From positions 124,001-188,000 of the forward strand of contig CP137322.1 in assembly GCA_033182465.1 (NCBI GenBank): a stretch of DNA of 64,000 bases, read 5' to 3'. This document shows positions 36,324 to 48,189 of the stretch, piece by piece. The stretch comes from Sanghuangporus weigelae. Taxonomy: Eukaryota; Basidiomycota; Agaricomycetes; Hymenochaetales; Hymenochaetaceae. Under the pieces are notes generated by a model. That model saw only the letters and a list, made by a program, of their open reading frames with translations. It did no database searches and was not told the origin of the DNA. A program made the translations under genes and the position numbers. Every line of letters begins with the position of its first letter. Position 1 is the first letter of the stretch.

Positions 36324-37582
36324 ATGTCATTGTCCTCCTCCTTCCATCTGACGCGCAACCCAGACGACAACTGGAAATTCGGCGACGGTCTGCGCGAAGA
36401 AACAGAGCTCGGAGCTACATGGAAGGAAGACGAGAGCAAAGGCTGGAAGAGTATCACTCTGGATGAAATCGAGAAGCCGTGAGTATCCGCGTCGCGTCGT
36501 AAGGACCACAGCGGTCTCTTGTATACAAACTACTCATCTCGGCCGTAGATGGTATCCATAACCTCGCTCCATTCAGGTATGCCTACATATATTCATTTTC
36601 CACAGTTATTTCTCCTTGGTACGATGCTCTCCAACCACATTCACAAAAAAAATCGAACAATCTTGTATCAATCACAGGTATCGCATAACCCACCCCTAGT
36701 CAGCATATCCTTCACCCTCCCATCCAAGGGCGTCAAAGACACGCGCGAGAATATCAAAGCGACGAAGGAGTTCACTGTCAATATCATCAGCGAGCCGTAC
36801 GTGCCACATTTCTTGTCCTTGTCCGATCTCGATCTTCTGAAAAAGCTTGGCTTGGATAGATTCGTGGAAGCGGCCAATGCGACTTCCATAGACGCACCGC
36901 CTGACGTGGACGAGTTCGTCGTGAGCGGGTTGACGCCGCTGCCTTCTGTAAGCAAGCATCAATGAATTTTCCCATCTCACTCAGTACTCATTATGAAAAT
37001 TTTGCTTCCGATGACTATATATCATCCGTACATTATATATCAATCGGAACCAGGACATCGTCAAACCCCCACGAGTGCGCGAGAGCGCTATCAGCTTCGA
37101 ATGCGAGGTACGGTACTATATATACATCTGCTCCCAATCAACCTCACCAAAAGTTTGCTAATGTATGTCCTCGCTCCGCGCAGCTCTTCCACTTCATCGA
37201 CATCTCCCCCTCCGGAGTAACCGCCTCTTCACACCTTCCCGCGTCCGCGTCTTCATCAGATACACCAGCACCAACGAACACACTCGTCCTCGGACGTATC
37301 ATCCGCGCACACATCCGGCGCTCCGTCCTCTCCTCCTCCTCCTCTTCCTCCCCCGACGCCTCCTCCTCCTCCTCCTCCTCTGATGGCGAGACGACAGTCG
37401 ACCCAGCCGCCCTGCGCGCCATCGCGCGCCTCGGGGGGACCACATACGCCCGCATCGGCTCGGGCTTCGAGCTCCCCAGACCGAGCTGGAACGCCGAGGG
37501 ACGGCAGGTCACAGACCTTCTTGACGGGAAGGGGTTGCAAGTCGGACAGGAATCAGATGGGATGGGTACGGGGAAATTATGA
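36324..37582 (+). pseudogene. Damaged flavin-reductase-like flavoprotein gene
   Basis: Paralogue of the intact gene at 51544. It retains the N-terminus NPDDNWKFGDGLREETELGA, the block VSHNPPLVSISFTLPS, REN-IKATKEFTVNIISEP, VKPPRVRESAISFECE and the C-terminal RLGGTTYARIGSG. Splice sites match the intact copy for the 36,799-36,858 intron. Two defects: (1) about 12 codons are missing from the exon that in the intact copy reads SAVVPRPIAFVSTLS, so the FMN-binding core is lost (here SAVDGIHNLAPF); (2) no acceptor for the first intron restores frame with its GTGAGT donor. A Ser-rich (tcc)n expansion lies at 37,328-37,382. Likely non-functional, though an unusual splice could still give a protein lacking the FMN motif. 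Confidence 0.7.
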
Positions 37583-39562
37583 ATTGCGCGGCGCGCGTGC
37601 ATACGCGGACGATTGATATAATTGATGCCACGCCGGAAATTCTCGTACATGTATGTATGTATGCACGTTGTATTTCTACTTTGTTTTCGGATAGGATGGA
37701 TAGATACAGTACTATACATAGATATCTGAACATATCGCCGGAAAGAGTTCCCTCATTGAACAACATACGTAGCTGCTGCTCGGAATGCTCGAATCTAAGT
37801 ATGTATATTTACACTCAAGTACGACTGGAGATCGAAGTTACAAGCGGAATGGAGGCGATAGGACACGCAGGACAAGTGGTACTAAGGTAAGGAGGCTAGT
37901 AGTACTTAGTACTTTCCAATACTTCCCCGAGATATTGACTCAGAAGTACGATCAAGCAACAGAGCAAATCAAAGAAGAGAAAGTCGAGTAGTAGTGCAGG
38001 CACACACACCTGCCCCTGCTCCTGCCCCTGCAGCCGGTCTTGCATCAATCAACATTACGCATGTAAATAAATAAATAAGATTGCTATACTCCTCCTTTGC
38101 CTTGCACTTTCTCGACATGTGCACTCCTTTTTCTGGAAATTAGCACGTCTTCGTCTTCGTCTTCGTCTTCGCGATCTCCGGGTAGCCAAGTACAATTATT
38201 GGTATTGGCCCGGCGTCAACTACTACTACTCCGAGTCTCCGGAGATGGTCAGACGTTGGATACAGCGACCATGGCGACCGCACCATCGCGTATCCGGTAA
38301 GGCGGAGCTGCATTAACGCCCCCCCCCCCTTCCTCACTCACTCACAACGCGATATTTCTATCGAGACCATCTCCGACCCCGCTTTTTGCTTCAGCTTGTG
38401 GGTCATTCTTATCTCAGCCTGAGAGCCATTGTCATTGTCAATATAACGGGCACGACGGGCAGAAAGAACCGAATCTGGGAGGGAGGGAGACATCAGATTA
38501 GCGCTGGTTGCCTCCGAGGTCAGGAGGGCTCAGACATAAAGTAAACATATATACAAGGATCGTGAATCGTCATACTTTAAACGCAATGCGACGTATCTTG
38601 GTGCGGCGCCGTAAATCTCTCGTTGCAGAGAGTGCGAACATCCATATGGCAATCGTAGTGCGTAGTGGTGAGAGGAAGATGCCGAACTGATGAACTGCAT
38701 GTACCTGATCGGTACTTACCAACTTTGCAGACTAAAATAAATGAAACGAAACGAGTTGTAAGGCCAACAAGTGCGAGCGAGGCACAATAATGCAATATGT
38801 ACGCTATACGGCATTTGTTATTTCTTGTTTGATCGGAGTAAACGAGGACGAGGACGAGGACTTACTTCAGTGAAAGTTGTCGCATGTCCGACTCAGTCAG
38901 AGGACATCGGACCTCCTCTCAAAAGGCCTCACGCAGAACCTTTTCATCCATCGTGATAGTCAGAGACTGTACTGCCTGAAACCGTGCGAAATTTAAGAAT
39001 AATCGAATCGAATAATTCTCACGCGTAATCCTTTTTAAGGCATCCAAGCTTGTTAACAAGTTACATTAATATTGCGTCTTTGAGCTATTTATTCCTCGAC
39101 TGATATCCAAACGCATAGTGCTATCTGCCGCCAATACAGTAGAATTGGGCTTCTGTCCTTGCTTCCTCCAGACTACAGTATAGTACCTCACCCGCCACTA
39201 GTACTCTCTTCGACGAACCCCAATGACATCTCAATCCTGGAAGGCTGGAACGTCCTGATTCCCGAGGTCCTAACTCTATATATATACGCTCATTGCTTCG
39301 ACTCCATGAAGATGGCGCGTTTAAACCCAACCTACTCCCGACTGAATCCGAGTCCGCAAGACGGCCCAACCCGGCCAGTGTGGGTTTGACCCAGTCCAGG
39401 AGCAGCTAGAGAGGCTCGGAAGAGCGGAAGAGCGAATCATGACGTTGGAGCGTGTGTGCAACTGTTCGCTGTTCTGGGCGGATGCGGTATAACGAGTATA
39501 AATACGCCTGCGATCCAATCCCGTCGTGCATCGGATAAGCGACCTGTACATCTTGCCTCAAC
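37583..39562. other. 2 kb without a gene; partly homologous to 46.3-46.75 kb
   Basis: Contains a cttcgt repeat (about 38,143-38,170) and a C run near 38,320. The segment around 38,850-39,040 matches 46,600-46,750 (shared block aattctcacgcgtaatcc and the preceding cgtgcgaaattt), so it belonged to the same duplicated unit that carries the flavoprotein gene. The right end holds the sulfite oxidase promoter. Confidence 0.55.
38143..38170. repeat. Short tandem repeat (cttcgt)
   Basis: Four to five head-to-tail copies of cttcgt in non-coding sequence. Confidence 0.7.
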
Positions 39563-41740
39563 ATGATGGACCTAGATCCGCTGGAGCAAAGCAAGCATGG
39601 ACACCCAGCCCGGTCCGAATCGCAGGCGCGGGCACAAAAGAGGGCTAAAACGACGCACGACGGGGATACCCTCAGAGCGACAAAACTGAGCGAGCTTTTC
39701 CCTCAGGACAAACCTGGCTGGCGAGGTTATGTCGAATGGGAGCGCGCGCCAGAGCGCAAGAAGGCCGCTCAGGAATTGCTGAAAACTAAGGAATTCACAC
39801 CCATCCCCGGTCTGTTTATTCTCTAACTGTACATTGGTCTCGGCCGCTTATACTCCCCTAGAATTCCAATTCGTTCCTTTGCCCAATACGAACCCGATCC
39901 TGATCGGTCACCGTTGGAAGGAGTACCATGCCGCTCTTGGTCTCCAATCCATTGTCGACTTCAGTTGGGCAACAGTCCAACGAGAGAAACCTGATCTTAT
40001 ACATCTACTTGACTTTCCGTACAATGGCGAGACCCGTCGGGACCAATTGATGCAAGGCAAGATCACGGATAACAAATATCACTTGTAGGAAGCACTAAGC
40101 ATACTGTCTGTTTCCACTCAAGCTGATGATACAATAGCATCCGGAATCATGGCGGAGTTCCCGACATCGACGCGGACGCATTCGAGCTTGAGATAGGTGG
40201 CCTCGTGAACAAGCCCGTCAAACTCACTCTCAAGGACCTCCAAGATCCAAGCAAGTTTCCGTGAATGCTCTGTTGTCCGAGCCATTTATACACGATCCTG
40301 ATTATCCTCCTTTCAACTAGGCAGAAGGAAGTTACGGTGACACTTCAATGCAGCGGCACGCGTCGTATCGAACAGATCGCTCAATACCCAGGCGACGGAG
40401 ACGAACTCATCAACGCGCCGTGGGGTGAAGGCGCCATGTGAGCTATAGGCCTTTGTAGACCTAACTCGATATCTAACTTATACCCTTTTCAGTGGAACAG
40501 CAGTGTATCGCGGAGTCCCACTGAAGAAAGTCCTCAAGCATGCATGCGGCGGCGTCCTGCCAGAGTGCAAGCACCTCGAATTCATCGGCGCAGACACCTA
40601 TTTCAAGTGCGGACAGCTTTCTCGATCTCGTTTCTCTACGTTGTTACCCATTTATAACTTTCGTCCATAATATAACACATAGAAAAGGCACTGTGTACAA
40701 CTACGCCGTATCAGCACCGTACCGCAAAGTCCGCGCTAACGGCGGGGAGGAAGTGCTGCTTGCCTGGTCTATGAACGGCCAGCCTCTTCCCAAGATCCAC
40801 GGATACCCGTTACGCGTCGTCGTCACCGGTTTTATTGGTGCACGTAGCGCCAAATGGGTGTATCGCATCAATGCGCTTGAGGAGCCCAGCATGGGACCGG
40901 TGCAGAGACAAGAATATCTGTACTATACATCGCAGATCGGAAAACAGAACGCGATGTATTCAAATGGGTTCTCCATCCAGAACATGCCTGTTTCGTGAGT
41001 ATCTGGTAACGCTCCGAGCTATGCGAGGTCTAACTTCGAGGATTTACGAATTGGATTGTAGGAGTGCCATCATTCATCCGTCGGATAAGAAGGTTATCGT
41101 GCATGACGGCAAGATACGGCTCGATGGTTGGGCGTACAGCGGAGGTGGAAATTGGGTTGAACGCGTCGAAGTCTCTCCAGATGGGTATGCTGATGCTTCT
41201 ATCCTATCGATACAGTTATTTATCTCCATGTGATAGTGGACATGTCTGGTACGCTGTTCCGGAAGAGAATCTTACAGAGAAGGTCCGTGTCTCCACGAGT
41301 CTCCTGTTTATCCGCTTTTCCCCAAACTTTTTACGCTGCTGCAGCACTATCATGCATGGCGTCTCTGGCATGTCGAACTTCCAGTCGACGCGGAAGGCTG
41401 GCTCGAGTTCTGCGCGCGTACATGGGACTCATCAAACAATACTCAACCGACGTTCGTCAGGTCGGCCTGGAAGTGCGTAAACAATAATAACATCCATCAT
41501 CTCTACATAACGCATTAATATCCCTTCCACAGCTGGGACCTGCACGTCACGTCCTCCTGTCATCGCATCAAGGTTTACAGCGTGAATCGCACGCGCGAGG
41601 CGACTCGTAAGCGACTCGAGCTTCTCGAAAAGCACGGAGCAAGCATCGAAGATCTGTGTCGTCCGTTCGAAGCTGCTCTTGAAGATGAAGAGGCATATTC
41701 AAGTGCATACAGGGCCCATAAGCGCGAGCCAGATTCGTGA
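39563..41740 (+). CDS. Sulfite oxidase, molybdenum cofactor domain protein
   Basis: Oxidises sulfite to sulfate with a molybdopterin cofactor; no cytochrome b5 domain is present, so it resembles the plant-type or short fungal forms. Nine predicted exons, all in frame. Key blocks: FRNHGGVPDIDADAFELEIGG, the cofactor-Cys segment EVTVTLQCSGTRR (Cys is the Mo ligand), VYRGVPLKKVL, GYPLRVVVTGFIGARSAKWV and the dimerisation domain VIVHDGKIRLDGWAYSGGG, then HYHAWRLWHVELPVD. The usual LQCAGNRR is LQCSGTRR here, a mild change. The N-terminal part has a basic patch (RAQKRAKTT) but no clear targeting signal. The C-terminal extension (about 60 residues after the Mo fold, RKRLELLEKHGASIEDL) is helical. 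Stop at 41738-41740. Confidence 0.92.
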
Positions 41741-43184
41741 TAGCGATGAAAGATGATGGCATCGTAAACCCGTGGAAATTCAAGAGTCACTGCATCGCAA
41801 GTTGTACGCTGTACACTGTCCATTCTGGAACTGTCTATCAATCAATCGCTTTTTTTTTGCCCGTGAAACAAAGTCTGGAATAATCTGTGCAAGCTTCAAA
41901 TGCATAAGCTTGTTGGAAACAGAGTCATCGCCCGTCTTGCAACAACAACATGAATTCGGTTTGTCCCTCCGCTGTGACTACCGAGGGCAAACGCGACAGG
42001 GTGCAATGTAACTACGCAAAAGCACATGCAAAGTATTTTTATGCATCGTTTTCTCATCCGAGGCACACATATCCGAAATCAAACAGAACTATCATCAACT
42101 TATTTACTGTTCCATTCAGCATGTATGGATTTTATATAGGACACTTCTCGACTCGATGGTAGGGATAGTTCCAGATCCGACAATGCTCGGCAGTCGTACA
42201 TTGCAAAATTCCTGGTCCACGCGCAACTGGAGTTTGTCCTCTCAGGCTGTATTTATGGCGAAAACGTCTAGTTACTCCATGTCTCAACTACTCGCCTTAG
42301 GTTGAGCCGTGCAATATCGCGCAGGTTTCTTTTAAATGCATTTGATTTCGGTTATCCGTAATCGGCTTGACGTTGCAAGCGTTGAATGCATCCGCAGCAT
42401 ATTTGACTCTCGGACTTTGTCCAGTCCAGCTTACCCTACAGTGCAGATCGCCATAACGCGAACTAACTCAAGCAAGTCGCATCAACTTCAATCCAAACTC
42501 ATCTCCTCCACCACAACATCCTAAGTCGAGTTGTATATGTTTGAAAAAAATAAATAAAAGAGAGAATACATAGATGCAAAGCAAATCGGTCATCAAATTG
42601 TTTGTTTTTAAATTGAGAGGCAAAGATTTTTCATCATAAAATTGAACACTCACATGCCGGGCCGGGCAAAATTCGTTCCGGACACCCTGGGAAGACCTTA
42701 CCTGGAATGTTGATTGACCAATCAGATGCAGTGTTCACATTCCGACCGGGGTCTAGGATGGGTTTTTGCCTTGCCCGATGGAAAAGAAAATGTTGATAAT
42801 GTATATCACATAAGTAAGCTCTCAGGAATAAAAAAGGAAAGAAAAAACAACTAGAAGTTACACTCTAAGCGGAGTTGCAGGGAAGAGACACTCCATAAGT
42901 ACTATGGATCCTCGCAGATCATACTGGTCATGCCCTAGCCTGGAAGGATGCTACTGGTTGTCGATGATATTTCTACTGCTGAGTGGCTTGCAAAGCGCCA
43001 ACGTTTGCACACTTAAAATGTTTTTCATGAATTTGCTTTGCCACTTTGCTGCGTCTGTATGTTTGCTTGATGCATACCCGCCTACATATCAAACGTGCCT
43101 GATCTTGGCTTTTCACTACCACAGTGCAACTACGCCTCCTGAGGCCTAATTTGCGATCTCAGACCAATTGGCCGTCCAGTGCAC
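41741..43184. other. Left flank of duplicated unit A
   Basis: From about 42,230 onward this matches 47,225-48,189 base for base with gaps (for example gagagaatacatagat and gcaaagatttttca). The last 260 bases (42,925-43,184) are nearly identical to 47,930-48,189. No independent gene supported. Confidence 0.5.
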
Positions 43185-44497
43185 ATGTCCGCGGAAAGGC
43201 AATGGCGTTTGTGTAGGGCGACGCACGACGAATGCCATGAACTGTCGAAGCAGATCTCAACACAAGTCATTAACAACTTGCTTATGAACATAAGGTTGGC
43301 CGGGCTCAACCACAGACACTTCAAGGACGGTTTTGATGCTTTCGAAGGAATCAAGATTATTATTGCCCACCCAGACCAGGATTCTCCGCCAGGACGGATA
43401 TCTACAGCGGAAGCGCTGATCAAAACGTTCCAAGAAGATTACAAGAGGGAAATGTCTATCTTTACAGATCAAGCCCATGTCAATGCTCAGATGAAGTTCA
43501 TGATTGACAAGTTCAAACATTCGAAGCACGTACTGGTGAATGGGACAGATGCTATGCGAAGCAGTGTTATATATGCTTGGAAAGCAGCAGTTTCTCAAGC
43601 CGAATTTGTATGGGGAGTGTACCAGTACGAGTATATGGAATGGCATATCGAGAATTGCTACAAAGAAACGAAGAAAGTACTCCGGGATCTTGCAAGTATT
43701 GAAGAACGGCAGAATCAGTCTGGAAATTACACAGGTCACGATGAGGAACAGCTCGCCGCTGTGAGATCGAAACTTCAAGAAATCCACAAAACTGGTTCCA
43801 GGTACTTGAAAAACATTAAAGGTCCAAAGGAAAGGGAACTTGGAAAAGCAAACGACAGGATACGGGAATTGATGGCTGAAATGACTTCACTTCGCAACCA
43901 GATAGACGACAAGCGAAAAGTGAAAATGAACGCGAACATCAAGCAGTTGCAACAGGACAAGAGAAGCGAAACCCATGTCAAATATGAAATTTATGTCAAA
44001 GTTGATGATGCTAAATTCCAAGCAGACGTGTGCATACGAAATGGTCAACAGCCACTGTTTTGTGCAGCCAAAACTCGGCCATTTGAGCCTCCTATTGGGG
44101 TGAGAAACACTGGCAGCTCAAACTGGACGCCTCCGACTTTGGAGGTGCAGCTTGGAACAACCAGTGATCCTCAGGTGAGTAGCTGAGACATTATACCACA
44201 AATAATGACCCACATTTCTGTCCCTAGTCAATTATCCTGAAAGAGTTGAATGCCTCAAGCTCTTACATTCACGGATCGTTCTCCAAAAAAGACATCATCG
44301 TCAAGCTTCCTCAAAAAAGCAACCCGTTCTCCAAGACAACAGTAGAAACCTCGGGAACATTTGGACCTGGACCTAATACGGGAAAACATACTGCAAAGGT
44401 TACGTGTACCAGAAAAGGAACTGAAAACTGCACTGGATACGCTTGCAAAGAACCCAGCCTGACGCACTGGATCGATTCTGGGACCAACCGATCGTGA
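43185..44497 (+). CDS. Duplicated helical/beta protein, copy A, unrecognised
   Basis: Two exons (43185-44174, 44228-44497), 437 codons minus stop shared as 330 plus 89, so about 419 residues. I do not recognise the family. Residues 1-270 are strongly helical and charged (AERQWRLCRATHDECHELSK, then heptad-like stretches such as ELGKANDRIRELMAEMTSLR). The C-terminal 140 residues look beta-rich: CIRNGQQPLFCAAKTRPFE, GVRNTGSSNWTPPTLEV, SSSYIHGSFSKKDIIVKLP. No signal peptide. An all-helical front with a beta tail occurs in several membrane-active and assembly proteins, but no function is claimed. The ATG at 43185 matches the ATG of copy B. Followed by a truncated dehydrogenase on the other strand. 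Confidence 0.75.
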
Positions 44498-45027
44498 AGG
44501 ATCTGGATCTGTACTTTGTTTCAGGAATGAAAAAATTACCGTTTCTTCAATTGTATACGAGGACAGGCTTTCTGGTAAATAGTGAGTGACAGCCAGTGGA
44601 GAGAATGTTTCGAGAAAAGGTATCCTCCGTGATACCGAATGTCCCAGCCATCTGTATTAGACAATTTGGTGTATCTTTAAAGACCAGGATCAGATCGACA
44701 TGCAGTTGTCAAGCTTGGTCAGTTGTTTCAAATCTCAAAGTACGTGCTGACAAACGGACCGGAGAATACGCAAGACAAGGTTGTGCTTGCATGTGAGAAG
44801 CATACTGGCAAGCAAAGGCGGCGCAGGATGCGTACAACCCAGAAAGTCAGCCAATCGTAATCGTTGCAAAGAAACAAAGTGAGAGTCCTAAAAACTTCAG
44901 GAGTATAGGAGCGAGTGATCCAGTGTCTATCTTGGTACTACGCAGAGCGCGATATCCAACAGCTCGTCTCAGTAGGTACAACCGTACAAAAGTTCCAGTC
45001 CTTATTTCTCGGTCTTCCACCAACTGT
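44498..45027. other. Post-stop segment with degenerate coding patches
   Basis: Corresponds to 49,512-49,992. Patches read as protein, for example KYVLTNGPENTQDKVVLA near 44,740-44,800, but stops interrupt them. Unit A carries about 50 bases here (44,706-44,760) that unit B lacks. Confidence 0.5.
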
Positions 45028-46025
45028 TCAATTTGAATACAAGTCTTCCAAAATCTTGACTACACTTTCAAATCTCCGATCTACCTTCCCTTGACCCATT
45101 CCTCCACTAAGAGCACCTTCAGCGATCTTCGGTAAATCCTCTCTCGATACATTATACGCTTTCAAATCTGTCTTCAACCCAAGGTCAATGACGAGATGTT
45201 CGATTGCGTGCGCTAAGAGCTGGATATCCTCTTCATCGTCACCCGTTGACTCGATCTTCAGATGAAACAACGCGCGCGAGAGTGCCTTCTTGTGCTCAGG
45301 AATGGCGACGCTCGCTTGGAGTGCGACGACGGGCGCAAGAGTAAGGCAGGAAGTGATGCCATGCGGTATTCCATACTTGGCTCCAAGACGATGACCCAAT
45401 GAATGCGAGAGACCTAGAGCACTGTACGACTCCATCTTCAAAGGCCAGAGTGACATCCATGAAGCGACTTGCAGCTTTTGTCGAATTGCAAGATTAGATG
45501 GGAAGGATTTGGAGAGTGGGAGATAGGTGAAAAGAGATGCGAGAGCGTCGTAGGCGAGGACTTTGAGAGGGTAGGGTACGCCAGCTCTGTAGAGATTCTC
45601 TGGACACAATGGTTGTCAAGGCCGAACAAAGGATCCACAAATGGGGAAAATACTAACCAACTGCATGATCAACCGCTCGCATCCCTGTCGAGAGCCTACG
45701 ATTTTGATATCAACGTCTATTTGAGAATCGGCATATTTATAGGATACCTACCAGAGCCGTTCAGGTGTTGCAAGCGTCAGCTCAGCATCGAGGATGATTC
45801 CTGCAGGCACAAGCTCAGGAGTAGTGACAGCAACTTTATCTCCACTTTCATTCGTGTAACCAGCACCAGCCTTTGTAAATTAGATCAGTCAGGATGAACT
45901 TGTGCCATTGAAAACAGGGTTCATATCTCACCGTATACTCTGCTGCACTGAGAGTAGTCGGAATGGCAATATGTTTCAAGAACCCCTTACTGGGATTCTT
46001 CTCGTGGATACGATACGCAATGGCC
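45028..46025 (-). pseudogene. Iron-type alcohol dehydrogenase, 5'-truncated copy
   Basis: Nearly identical to the intact copy at 49993-51391 from the stop to about 46,025. Contains the His cluster (GLSHSLGHRLGAKYGIPHG), VENLYRAGVPYPLKVLAYDA and the TTLSAAEYT block. The sequence stops inside the nucleotide-binding region, so the first roughly 110 residues, including most of GGGSPID, are gone. The 5' side is replaced by flavoprotein sequence in the opposite direction. Confidence 0.88.
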
Positions 46026-46322
46026 TTGCTCGCCAGCACCGACGAACACACTCGTCCTGGGCCGCATCATCCGCGCACACATCCGGCATTCCGTCCTCTC
46101 CTCCTCTTCCCCCTCCTCCTCTGATGGCGAGACGACAGTCGACCTGGCAACCCTGCGCGCCATCGCGCGCCTTGGGGGGGGACCACTTCGCGGATCGGCT
46201 CGGGCTTCGAGCTTCCCAGACCGAGTTGGAAGGCCGAGGGAGGACAGGTTACGAACCTTCTTGACAGGAAGGGGATGCAAGTCGGACAGGACTCAGATAG
46301 GACTGGTACAGGGAAGTTATGA
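46026..46322 (+). pseudogene. 3' fragment of flavin-reductase-like flavoprotein
   Basis: Encodes TNTLVLGRIIRAHIR, then LRAIARLGG and the tail, closely matching the end of the 36324-37582 copy (shared (tcc)n tract and gatggcgagacgacagtcga) rather than the 51544 copy. It has a frameshift around the run of G residues near 46,175-46,185. No 5' exons are present. Confidence 0.8.
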
Positions 46323-47224
46323 ATTGCGTACGTATGTATGAACGAGGATGAGGTAGATATGAGAGTTGCGTCAATAGCTCAGCTGTAGTGACTGAATCAA
46401 TGCTTTCCGAGGACGGTTGATACCATGCTAGGAATTCTTATACATATACATACTGCATGCTTTTCCTGTTTTCAGATAATTGGTTAAATAGATACGTATG
46501 TACTATACATAGAAATCTGAAGATATTACCGGAAAGAGTGCCGCTCACTGAACCACAAAGTAGAATCTCGCTATCTGGTCTAAACGGCATTGTTTGGCCG
46601 AAGTAAACGAGGATGAAAGTTGTCGTACATATATTTCGCATGTGCTTCAGCCTATGGACAGAGTGCGAGAAATAGTACTGCCCGAAAAAACCGTACGAAA
46701 TTTGAGAAGATAGAATTGAATAGTTCTCACGCGTAATCCGTTTCGAGGCTTGAGGGTAGGACGATCCAGTCGTCTTCGGGCTGTTTACTGTGTAGAAGTG
46801 AAGAAGTCATCCAACGGATCACCCCAGCTCAGGCTCACAATCGCGTGAGGGTGACTCTTTTTTTATACACCTTTTATACACTACCATACATGTCTCGGAT
46901 ACGTCCAAATTTAGTTTATCTAGGTTTTAATAGCTCCAACACGTTGTCACAGTCTCGGAAAGGCAGGGTGACGTTCACTCTTCCTCCAACCACTACCACT
47001 ACCCATGGGAAAAGTCTCAGTAGCCATACGCTATCACAGCGTCGGGTGGGCGTTGTTGTTGGGTGTTTTGGATATAGTACTTGGTCACCTTACGCTGGAA
47101 TGTTGGGATGCTGAACATCCAATCTACCAATGAGTGGTACACCGTGTCGAGTAAGCTACCCCTATCAGTACGGTGTCCTTGCATTTGCGAGTGGGTCCTG
47201 CATTGTCGTCTGCGATAAACGACA
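46323..47224. other. Intergenic between units A and B
   Basis: First part (to about 46,750) matches 38,850-39,040. The rest is AT-rich without a supported gene. Confidence 0.45.
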
Positions 47225-48189
47225 CCCACACTCTTTTACCCTTTATTGGACTATTTTTGTCCTTTGCATCTATGGCGGAAATGTCTACTCAAGTACTCAC
47301 CTTGAGTTGAACTGCGCAATTTCAGTTACCCTTAGTTGGTTGGCTTGACGTTGCAAAAGTGCTGAATGCATCCGCATATTTAGAATTTGCAGCAGATCGC
47401 CATAATGCAGACTAACTCAGGTCGCGTCAACTCTTCCAACCTCATCTCCACCACCACCACCACATCTTGAATCGTGTTGTAGATGTTTTCAAAAAATAAG
47501 AGAGAATACATAGATACAAGGTGAACCTGTCAAGTTGTCTGTTTTTAAATTGAAAGGCAAAGATTTTTCAGTAAAAAAAAAGTGAACACTGAGCACTGAT
47601 CGCTCCAGATATGTCGGGAGGCAGAGAAATTACGCAAAAATGTCATATGGAATAATGCATTGAAATTTTGAGCAATATTATGCATTATGGTGATCAAGGG
47701 AGTAATAAAACTACTATAAAATCACATCAACTTGAGCTCTGAAGCTACCAGAGAGGTTAATTGATCACAACTCGCATTGTCAGGTCCACTATTCAAGAAA
47801 ATCCTGTAATTATAGGTAGTGCAGAATCTGCAGATTGATTGACTTTGCGGCTATCATAAATAGCATGACGATCACCTTCCAAATCTGGGACATCAAGATA
47901 CCATGGATCGGATCCGGAGCGGATCATAGTCATGCCCTAGCCTGGAAGGATGCTACTGGTTGTCGATGATATTTCTACTGATGAGTGGCTTGCAAAGCGC
48001 CAACGTTTGCACACTTAAAATGTTTTTCATGAATTTGCTTTGCAACTTTGCTGCGTCTCTACGTTTGCTTGATGCATACCCGCCTACATATACTAAAACA
48101 TGCCTGGCTTTGGCTTTTCCCTACCACAGTGCAACTACGCCTCCTGAGGCCTGATTTGCGATCACAGATCAATCGACCGTCCAGCGCAC
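47225..48189. other. Left flank of duplicated unit B
   Basis: Matches 42,230-43,184. A short open frame at 47,960-48,154 (LQSANVCTLKMFFMNLL) is also open in copy A (42,904-43,149). It may be a conserved leader or just near-identical DNA. Confidence 0.45.

Larger units (their letters stand above)
42230..46025. repeat. Duplicated unit A (partner of 47,225-50,990)
   Basis: Direct duplication at a spacing of about 5.0 kb. Corresponding starts of the helical protein gene are 43185 and 48190, and the 3' ends of the dehydrogenase copies are 45028 and 49993. Unit A lacks the dehydrogenase 5' end because of a deletion at about 46,025. Confidence 0.9.

Noticed and set aside
37144-37719. Acidic ORFs antisense to the flavoprotein copy
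   Set aside because: They come from the (tcc)n tract read on the other strand.
44246-44497. Separate 83-codon gene starting at 44246 (and at 49260)
   Set aside because: It is the second exon of the helical/beta protein; splice sites and frame agree in both copies.
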